A stretch of DNA of 64,000 nucleotides from Mytilinidion resinicola. Taxonomy: Eukaryota > Ascomycota > Dothideomycetes > Mytilinidiales > Mytilinidiaceae. Position numbers and translations under genes: made by a program. Of this stretch, positions 56,513 through 64,000 are shown piece by piece. How positions within the stretch are numbered: position 1 is the stretch's first letter; each line of letters begins with the position of its first letter. The notes under the pieces were generated by a model. That model had not been told where the DNA came from. It saw only the letters and a program-made list of their open reading frames with translations, and made no database searches. The stretch is from assembly GCF_010093595.1 (NCBI RefSeq), contig NW_022985444.1:1903406-1967405 (forward strand). Reading direction: 5' to 3'.

Positions 56513-57003
56513 GGACTTCGTAGATGGGAAGGGGTCGCGTGTACAGGTTGAGCGCATACAGGCCGGGCACATATTCATTTCAGGGCTACTTCGTTTCGAA
56601 GTCGATATTTCTTCTGGTTCGATGAAGCGAGCGGCGAAGACTGTATATGATAATGATCAGATGTGTTCATGCTCGTTCATTTTCAACGAATGAAAGACCA
56701 AGTGATATGCCAGATACGACAGTTTTAGCATTCTCTATCCGACCTCCACATCCTCAATATGCCACCGCTTAAACTCTCGGCGGGAGATGACCATCATTGC
56801 CACTGCCAGCGCTCCCACGAGCAGCATCTACCGACCCGCTCAAGAGCCCAAGAATGTCCCCGCTACCACCCGCCAATTCGTCAATCCGTCAATCATCGCA
56901 TCAACACAAAAGAAAGCCAGCCCAAGTGTAAGAAGTCATTCTCTTCGCTACTCGTTTGACCAAGGGGTAGCACGTTATGCGCTCGTTCGTAGTGTAAGCT
57001 GCT
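56513..57003. other. Intergenic, no gene seen
   Basis: 3' flanks of the convergent GET5-like and cofilin genes. Short frames without motifs only. Confidence 0.45.
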
Positions 57004-57874
57004 TTAACGCCTGGACACGCGCTGGATGATGTTGTCGTACTCGATGTCATCGGCGTCGTTGGCCTGGATGTCGGCGTGGAAGCCGTTGAGGGAGCGTTTG
57101 ATGGACTCTTTGGAAGAGGAGTACATCATGCGGGGCTGTATCCGTTGAGGTTAGTATTGCGATACAAGTAGCGACATTTAGATGTCATATGATGACGGCA
57201 TAGAGAATGTTCAATTGACTTACGTGCTGTGGCGAATCATCCGGGACCCAGGAGATGAAGGCAATCTTGTTCCTGTATATTTATTAGTCTTGTCCAATTA
57301 CTCCCACATCGCGTCCCAATATCGCATTCCCAATCCGTGCTGCCGGGTCTTGTGAGACTCACCTCTGGCCTTCACCCGAGTCGTACGCAACATCGTAAAC
57401 AGCGTATCGCCCACCGAGGCCCTCCTTGCCCTTCCATGTGCTCTTGGCGTTGAGCAGCTTCTCGCGGAATGTGGAGTAGTCATCCTCGGTCGATTGCTCG
57501 TCAACCACAATCTCCTTCCAGTCATCGCTGATCTTGAAGATGATCCACTTGACGCTCTTGCCAAGCTTAAGGTCGTTGAAGGCCTGAATGCACTCGGGAG
57601 CGACGGTGACACTATTGAGGGGACTCCCTGTTAGTATGGCTTCGAGTATGGGGTCGGCGAAAAGGCCAATGTCGATAGGCAGAACTGAAGCCGACACGAT
57701 GGTTTGTGACTAGGCGTCGAGGGAAGGAGGAGAGGAGGCAGAACGGGGAGAATGGCCTGAGAAGGCCGGGGAGGGCTGTGATGGTGCGGTGGTGTGGAGA
57801 TGCACATACCCGGATGAAGCCTATGTGTGTTAGCATTGAGTCGTACAGCGCATATCAATCAGCAGACTCACCAT
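57004..57874 (-). CDS. COF1: Cofilin / actin-depolymerising factor
   Basis: Five exons: 57874-57872 (ATG only), 57820-57810 (11 nt), 57611-57363, 57272-57224 and 57135-57004, total 444 nt or 147 aa. The start reads MASSGVTVAPECIQAFNDLK, as expected for fungal cofilins; the acceptor at 57612 (CAATAG) gives this match. The ADF-H domain fills the protein: KLGKSVKWIIFKISDDWKEI, GGRYAVYDVAYDSGEGQRNK, IAFISWVPDDSPQ and the actin-binding helix MMYSSSKESIKRSLNG. The C-terminus is EYDNIIQRVSRR. Cofilin severs and recycles actin filaments. Very short first exons are common in fungal cofilin genes. Confidence 0.93.
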
Positions 57875-58527
57875 GATATCGCTACTGTGAAGAGGAAGAA
57901 AGTTGGTGTTGTGTTGTTACAGCAGGCAGCCTACTTATCTGCATCGCCACTGTCAGCTCGTGCTCACACTAGGTTGCAGTCCTGCTGCGCGCAGGTGCCT
58001 GGAGGATTACGGCAGGATACCCACATAGATCCGAGTATGCGACGGTCTGGTTGGAGGTGTGTGAAGGAGGAGAGTAAGAGGGTGTCGTGGGGAGAGATGG
58101 ACGTTGAATAGGCGACCGCAATGCCCCTCGTTGAAAGGCTTTGGTGGTGGGGGCTTCCGCGCACAGACCAGGCCGCTGCTCGGGCTGTCAATATTTACTT
58201 GATGAGCAGTTACCCATATCAGCGAATCCTGGTCACTTCACGCATCGTTTTTGGTCCGTTTGAGTGTTTATTCTTGATTCAAATTGCTTTTTATGTCCTC
58301 CCATCTTTCCCAGTCGCTATGTAAACATGATATGGTACAGTACCAGAACAATCCCAAAACAAGATTTCGCTCGCTAGGGTTGATGAAAAGGTTGGGTGAA
58401 GAGAGTGGAGAGCTGAGCAATCCCGCCATCATGTACAAAACAGCCGGGAGAATCGGGAGAGGGAAAGGGTATACAAGTGGGGCGCGATGCAGTGAGACGT
58501 TAGGATGTAGCAAGCCACGCTTTGCAT
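57875..58527. other. Intergenic, no gene seen
   Basis: Promoter and 5' UTR of cofilin at the left and the 3' UTR of HSP60 at the right. No other feature is recognised. Confidence 0.45.
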
Positions 58528-60406
58528 CTAGAACATGCCTCCACCCATACCGCCCATGCCACCCATACCTCCACCGCCCATTCCTGGTGGCGGGCCCTTC
58601 TCTTCTGGTGCTTCTACAATGGCGACTTCGGTCGTTCCTAGTAGGGATGCAACACCGCTGGCGTCGGTAAGAGCGGTGCGAACGACCTTGAAGGGGTCAA
58701 GGATACCGGCAGATATCATGTCAACGTATTCACCCTTGGCGCTGTCGAAGCCCTTGTTGAAGTCGGCACCGAACTCGTCCATGAGCTTGCCAACAATGAC
58801 GGCTCCCTCAGCACCAGCGTTTTCAACAATCGTTCGTGCGGGACGAGTGATGGCGTTCTTGATGATGCTCACACCGAGTTGCTGGTCGAAGTTGGCGGGC
58901 TTGAGGTCCTTGAGCGCATTGGCAGCTGCCTTGAGGAGAGCGGTTCCACCTCCGGGCAAAATACCCTCCTCAACGGCAGCGCGTGTGGCGTTGAGAGCAT
59001 CGACTATCCGATCCTTCTTCTCGCCGACCTCGACTTCGGAGGCTCCACCAACCTTGATAACGGCAACACCACCAGAGAGCTTAGCAAGACGCTCCTGGAG
59101 CTTCTCCTTCTCGTACTCAGAGGTGGTAGGATCAGCCATCACACCGCGGATCTGCTCGCAGCGCTGGACGACAGCATCCTTGCTACCCTCACCATTTAGA
59201 ATGACGGTGTCCTCCTTCGTGATTGTAATGGAGCCGGTGGATCCGAGATGGTCGACAGTGGCCTTCTCGAGCTTGAGGTCAAGCTCGTCGGTGAAGACGG
59301 TAGCGTTGGTGAGGACACCGAGGTCGCCGAGGATAGACTTGCGGTTGTCACCGAAGCCGGGAGCCTTGATGGCAGCGACTTGAAGCTGGCCACGGAGCTT
59401 GTTGAGAATGCACACAGCAAGAGCCTCACCATCGATATCCTCGGCAATGATGACGAGGGGTCGGCGGAGCTGCTGGGAAGCCTCCAAAGCAGGGACGATG
59501 TCTTGCACAGCCGAGATCTTCTTCTCTGAGAGAAGGATCAGCGGCTTCTCGAATTCCACCTTCGCAGTCTTGGCATCGGTGATGAAGTAGGGCGAGATGT
59601 ATCCGCGGTCGAACTTCATGCCCTCGGTAACCTCGAGCTCATCCTCGGTCGTCTTTCCCTCCTTCACGGTGATGACGCCCTCCTTGCCGACCTTCTCCAT
59701 CGCGTTCGATAGGAGCTTGCCAATGTGGGTGTCCCCGTTGGCAGAGATGGTGGCGACCTGGGAGATTTCTTCGCTGGTGGTGATATCCTTCTTGTGCGAT
59801 TGTAGGTATTCGACGACGGCCTCCACGGCGGCCTGGGTTCCTCTTCGCAAATCCATTGGGTTGCATCCAGCTGCGACGTTCTTGACGGTCTCGGAGAAAA
59901 TGGCACGGGCAAGGACAGTGGCGGTAGTAGTTCCATCACCGGCAACCTCGTTGGTCTTGGATGCAACGTCCTGGATTAGACGAGCACCTAGGTTCTCGAA
60001 CTTGTCCTTGAGGGTGATGGCTTTCGCGACGGTGACACCATCTATATATGTTTGTCAGCGTGATCCAACAATTCTAGCCTTTTGCCCTCACATACCCTTT
60101 GTAATTTTTGGTGAGCCATAAGGTGACTCGATTAGCACATTCCGGCCCTTGGGACCCAGTGTTGTGGCGACGGCCTTTGCGAGAGTCTCGATGCCATTCA
60201 GCAAAGCTGCCCGGCCCTCGACGCCAAACTTGAGCTCCTGTAGAGATTTTTAGCTTCGACTTAGAGTGATATATGAGTTTAATACTGATGATCTAACATA
60301 CTTTGTGCGCAAATCGCTGTTGTTGGAGGTTGAAGCTTGATGTGCGTAGCTTCGAGCTCGAAGATAGGACCGAAGTCCGCGCTCTCGAGGCTAGTGTTCG
60401 TTGCAT
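58528..60406 (-). CDS. HSP60: Mitochondrial chaperonin HSP60
   Basis: Three exons: 60406-60302, 60237-60096 and 60041-58528, giving 586 aa. Residues 1-35 ([20 protein letters not shown]) form an Arg/Ser-rich mitochondrial presequence. GroEL family motifs follow: the ATP-binding [26 protein letters not shown], the signature [19 protein letters not shown], and the C-terminal GGMGGMGG tail ending MF. HSP60 forms the double-ring folding chamber of the mitochondrial matrix with HSP10. All key regions are intact and length is normal. The promoter (60407-60700) contains GAA/TTC triplets such as AAGAATCGAGAAT, but no clean heat-shock element could be fixed by eye. Confidence 0.96.
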
Positions 60407-60963
60407 TGTGACGGGTGGTAGTAACAGAGGAAGAGAGAAAGTCAAGCCTTGCTCCTGGACTCCGATTGAAAGACGGTGGGAAGAGAAGGGAGATGGAGGT
60501 GATGCTGGGTTGTTGAATGTCTCCTCGATAAAAACTTCACGATCGGCTGGAGAAGAATCGAGAATGCCGCACAGGCCACCGGCGGATGCAAGCCCCTTGA
60601 CCCGAGGTCAACACCATGCTTCTATCACCACTTTCTTCACATTTCTACTCATCAGCTCTTCAATTTCCATGGCCTGTATTCCTCCAGGACTCACATAGAT
60701 CCGTCGCCTATATAGTCATGGTCCCTATTTCTACCTCAGCTTTCGAATTCGAGGATGCCGGGCCTACCGGGGCAGATATGCACGAGTCATGGATCAAGTA
60801 CCCTGATCATGCCATTAAAAAATATCGCACTCCTCCGTTTTCATTATTACTCAATGAAAGAAAGGATATATCTACACTTAAAAGACACTACATCGCCATT
60901 ATTTACCTTGATATGCTCCTAGTTCCGCAATAATATATCAAAACAGTCACTCAAATACCCCCC
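60407..60963. other. Intergenic, HSP60 promoter region
   Basis: Upstream region of HSP60 and 3' flank of the RGG gene. A plus-strand frame at 60721-60933 has no recognisable motif and is not supported as a gene. Confidence 0.45.
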
Positions 60964-62789
60964 TCACATGGGAACCTTCAACATGAAGAGGCGTCCCACG
61001 TCCTTGTCAGTCCCGACTCCTAATAACTCCCAACGGCCGCCTCGCCATGTCCTCAGCTCTGCCAATGCCCCATAAACTTCGTGTTGGTCTTTTTCAATGA
61101 CATAGATCATCCCTCGTGGTCCATCCGACACTTCTCTCAATGTCTTCTTTTGTATCATCGCATTCAATGCGATCTCAGCTGCTGTCGTGTCCCTGATCTT
61201 GGATTTCTTTTCCCTCCCTTTCTTTCTTGCCGCTTCAGCCATATCTCCCATCTTCGGGGCCGTATTCTTGAGCGTCAAGAATAGCGCGTGTAGCGGATTC
61301 CCAGACGAGTCCCGCAAGATGATAGGGCCTGTTACAACTATTCCAGGCGGCGGTATACGGCTATCGGGTCCTAATGCTCCATTTGGAGCTCGGCTACTGC
61401 CCTGGGTGGTGCTGGCGGTCGCTGATCCAGAGGCCGTCCTGTGGGCTACTGAGGGAGCGTTGCTTGGTGCAGCCGATTGCCATTGGCTCTGGCTTCCCGT
61501 TGTGTTCGCTCGAGATCCCCCTGAAAATTGTCGTGAAGCTCCACTTTGGTTTGAGCTTCTAGCACTCTGGTTTGCGCTTCTAGCACTCTGGCTCGTGCTT
61601 CTAACATTTTGGCTCGCGCTTCGGCTTCTGGCACTGTGGCTCGCGGCCCTAGATACTCCATCACCCATAACATTGTCGTTTCCCCAGCCTGCGAGTGGGT
61701 CTCCCGGTCTAGCACCTCTACCACCACCGGAATAGTGAGATCTTGCGTGTTGAGACCCAGCGTTCTGATTTCCCTGAGTGGCGTTGTCGTTCTGCCAGCC
61801 GAGGGGATCCTGATTATCATCGCCTATAGTTCCATCCCACTGAGCTGGAGCCTGTGTCGCGAAGTTGTTGGCACCGAAAGCACCGCCTTGGCCGCCTGCT
61901 CCAAAGCCTCCTCTACCACCCATACCGCCGAACGTGCCTCCACCGCCCGCAGGAGCTCCGAAGCCTGCAAAGCCCGGAGGAGTTGCCCCAAAGCCGCCGC
62001 CCATGCCAAAACCTCCACGACCAGAACCAGCGAGCCCCCCACGACCTCCAAAACCACCTCGAAAGCCTCCCATACCCATGCCGCCACGTCCGCCCATGCC
62101 AAATGCACCTTGTACAGGCACAGCCCCAGCAAATCCGCCTCGAATTGGTAGGCCTGTTGCCCCAAATGTGATATTCTCGAACGCCTCATCGTCGTTGTTG
62201 AAGTCACCAGCAAAGTTTACAGGTGTCGGCCCTGCAAACCCCATGTGCCCACCGCGCATGCCACCCCGCATACCAAACCTGTGGCCTCGAATTAGTGGTA
62301 CGTTCAAACTACGTGGAGAGTAATGTTCGGGTCCGGGATGGTCGCGGCCGGTATCAGTTTGCGTGGCTTTTTCTTGCTGAAGAGGCCCATTTTAGGCTAT
62401 TTTGCGTAGGACCAGGTCTTCGAAACTGTATCGAAAGGGTTGTGTGGATGCTGTGGAGGAGGCAAGAGAGTTCTCAAAACAAGACTGGTGTTGTTCTGAG
62501 TTCACGGAGCCGTAGCGTGTCATTGAGCCCTTGTTGTTGGCAAGCTCATAGCCGTCCTCGTGGCAGATACTGACCTGTAAAGGACAGAAAATCTAAACTT
62601 CACTTACCCAGCTCCCCCGTGTCCTCCACCAAGGAAGTCGCCCCGCACAGGATTGCCTCTTGAAGAACCTCGACCCCGGTATTGGGCTACGCCGGGCAGC
62701 TTTGGGTAGTCAACCCGGACATAGTTGCCGGTGGTTGGATGGCCGTACTTGTCTGTCTTAAATTTCTTCTTCTTGCTGGAGAGGCCCAT
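60964..62789 (-). CDS. Gly/Arg-rich (RGG-type) protein
   Basis: The main exon runs from about 62308 to a stop at 60964 (about 447 codons). It begins with RGG/GGM repeats (RGGMRGGHMGFAGPTP, GGRGGMGMGGFRGG), continues with Ser/Gln/Arg repeats of the type SARSANQSARSSNQS, and ends in a conserved-looking 130-residue domain (GIVVTGPIILRDSSGNPLHA to GTDKDVGRLFMLKVPM). A likely first exon, 62789-62604 (MGLSSKKKKFKTDKYGHPTT to GGGHGGAG), has a GTAAGT donor. It can join in phase to an acceptor CACGTAG at 62309, giving about 508 aa. The alternative acceptor TTTACAG near 62570 would make a separate 70-codon protein instead. RGG proteins usually bind RNA, but the C-terminal domain is not one I recognise. 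Confidence 0.55.
62304..62390 (-). other. Second MGL-SKKK start motif inside the RGG-gene intron
   Basis: ATG 62390 opens a 28-codon frame (MGLFSKKKPRKLIPAATIPD) ending in TGA at 62304-62306. Its first bases closely copy the first codons of the presumed first exon at 62789 (ATGGGCCTCT.CAGCAAGAA). It may be an alternative first exon, a short upstream frame or a duplicated gene start. Confidence 0.4.
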
Positions 62790-62916
62790 ATTCGACTATA
62801 TTTTATGTTTTGAGTAATTTGAGTGTTTTCGAATCAGTCTCGGCGTCCACTTTTGGAATCATTGCACACTTGCTCAGCGATAAGAATAAAGAAAACCAGT
62901 GTTGATCCTTATTCTG

Positions 62917-63222
62917 TTATGACTGGGTGGGCGCGCAATCGGTTGCGCAGTGGTCGTTGTTGGACAGCTCATAGCTAAAGTCGTCGTAGCTAACCAGGCC
63001 AGATACAACGCATATATGCTCATTACATACAGAGTGCTCGCTACCACGGTCCTCCATCACCACAACACCGGAGCTGCTGGCGTTGCTCTCCGACTTCTGA
63101 CGCACGCCCAAATGAGCTAGGAGATCTCTTGGTTTGCTCATCGCAAGATCCGGCGTCTGCTTTTCACTCCCAACTTCCACCTCCATTCGGCGTTGTTCTG
63201 GCAGTTCCACTCCACGCACCAC
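62917..63222 (-). CDS. Hypothetical small protein
   Basis: An open frame of about 101 codons. The more likely start is the inner Met of MSKPRDLLAHLGVRQKSESN (about 75 aa). The C-terminus is Cys-containing and acidic (NEHICVVSGLVSYDDFSYEL). There is no signal peptide or known domain. Splicing or extension cannot be excluded. It may be a lineage-specific gene or a chance frame. Confidence 0.3.
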   Translation of the reverse strand: MVRGVELPEQRRMEVEVGSEKQTPDLAMSKPRDLLAHLGVRQKSESNASSSGVVVMEDRGSEHSVCNEHICVVSGLVSYDDFSYELSNNDHCATDCAPTQS

Positions 63223-63673
63223 CGTGAATCAGAGTCGCGGCCTGGGTTTCATCCACCACCACTGTCCATAGCAAAATTATGGAAGAGATTTGACTCCCAG
63301 TCCCCTTAGCATAGCCCTTCTAGGCAGCTCTTTTACCCTGCCCCAGCCAGCACATCTCTCTGAAGAACAGCCGTGGAGTGCGGAATAGGGGTCTTTTATA
63401 CCCAAGGGCGAAGGAGATTTTGGGTCGGTCCGGTGATCAGATCGACGTAGCAAAAAACACAAACGCCGCTGCTGTGATAGCTATTGCATTCAACTCTCCA
63501 CGATTCGGGACGCGGACCCTTGCAATACAATGGTGTCCCAAGCGCTGGCGACCAAGCACTCGCCTACCTCCTGGCATCCCTGATCGTTTGAACGCAGAAT
63601 CATGGGGATTAGACACCAAGTAAGATGCAGATATATCTCCTAAGCCACGATATGTGTAAATCAAATGACACTA

Positions 63674-64000
63674 ACGTGCAACACAAGCGAGCCGGCCACC
63701 CAAGCGAGCCGGCCACCTCATCAACTCTCAACAGCTTTGAACGTAGATTGCTCCACAACGCTAATAGATATTAACTTAATTCAACTTGCAGTCTATTCTA
63801 TAATAACTTCCTCATCTTTTTGACACGTACGAGCATTATATCCTGTCTCGCCGCAGCGCCTACAGCGCGCTTGCTGCCGTGCACTTCCACCGGGGCGCCT
63901 CCTATTTTGACGCATTTCGCCCTCAATTTGTTTATTAGCTTCCTTTTGAGCGATTATATCAGACCCCTGTGCCTTTGTTAGGACTCCTTGCCTCTGAATT
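63674..64000 (-). mobile_element. End of a pogo/Fot1-type DNA transposon
   Basis: The element end begins at 63674 (ACGTGCAACACAAGCG) right after TA (63672-63673), the target site of Tc1/mariner/pogo elements. A 16 bp direct repeat AAGCGAGCCGGCCACC occurs twice (63685-63700 and 63702-63717), typical of such termini. The transposase is read inward on the minus strand and continues past the window edge. Confidence 0.75.
63793..64000 (-). CDS. pogo/Fot1-like transposase, C-terminal part (partial)
   Basis: The frame entering from the right edge ends at the TAG at 63793-63795. It contains GVLTKAQGSDIIAQKEANKQ, a basic RQNRRRPGG stretch and a zinc-knuckle-like CRRCGETGYNARTC, then QKDEEVIIE. Fungal pogo-type transposases carry a CCHC knuckle at this end. 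Here the usual His is Tyr, a C-to-T type change. The catalytic DDE domain lies outside the window, so intactness cannot be judged. Confidence 0.7.
   Translation of the reverse strand, partial: IQRQGVLTKAQGSDIIAQKEANKQIEGEMRQNRRRPGGSARQQARCRRCGETGYNARTCQKDEEVIIE

Noticed and set aside
1..64000. tRNA, rRNA or CRISPR features
   Set aside because: No convincing tRNA B-box/cloverleaf or rRNA sequence was found by eye. CRISPR is not expected in a fungal nuclear genome, and the tandem repeats lack spacer structure.

Overview
The window is nuclear DNA from a filamentous ascomycete (Pezizomycotina, probably Dothideomycetes; the species cannot be named). The evidence is short GT..AG introns of about 50-85 bp with CTAAC/CTGAC-like branch sites, and typical fungal gene families: Zn2Cys6 regulator, HET domain, fungal NLR-type N-terminal domain with a ubiquitin-like domain, MFS hexose transporter, and a pogo/Fot1-type transposase tail. 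All exon structures were built by eye from splice signals and reading-frame continuity.

Layout. 0-5 kb: a frameshifted NUDIX gene, a small Myb-like protein, a small hypothetical and an F-box protein. About 5.7-11.6 kb: a long tandem array of diverged repeats (array 1). 11.7-15.1 kb: a gene for a large disordered repeat protein whose 3' end touches array 1. 15-26 kb: a gene-poor stretch with one small conserved-looking gene (16.9-17.5 kb), one decayed gene and several local duplications. 26.4-28.9 kb: a second large disordered, probably nuclear protein. About 29.2-34.2 kb: array 2, the same repeat family in the opposite orientation, interrupted by a Pro/Ala-rich coding island. 34.2-42.2 kb: an incompatibility-type island with a truncated HET gene, a TA-flanked MITE, an intact ubiquitin-like/zinc/ankyrin gene, a second MITE with C-rich inverted repeats, and a second N-terminally truncated HET gene. 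42.6-47.2 kb: a dienelactone hydrolase and a Zn2Cys6 transcription factor. 48.1-49.4 kb: a tandem array of about 375 bp units. 49.7-51.8 kb: an MFS hexose transporter. 53-63 kb: conserved housekeeping genes NOP2, GET5-like (divergent from NOP2), cofilin, mitochondrial HSP60 and an RGG-rich protein. 63.7-64 kb: one end of a pogo/Fot1-type transposon.

The most unusual signal is the pair of mirror-image arrays. Each begins just past the stop codon of a large disordered-protein gene, lies in the same orientation relative to that gene, and has a G-rich sense-strand segment between stop codon and repeats. Array 1 has three discrete unit lengths (about 108, 141 and 161 bp; one run has six consecutive spacings of exactly 108 bp). 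Array 2 is dominated by the same 161 bp spacing. Sequence has diverged strongly while length has been kept. I do not recognise this family. The HET / ankyrin-ULD / HET island with two MITEs is the second point of interest.
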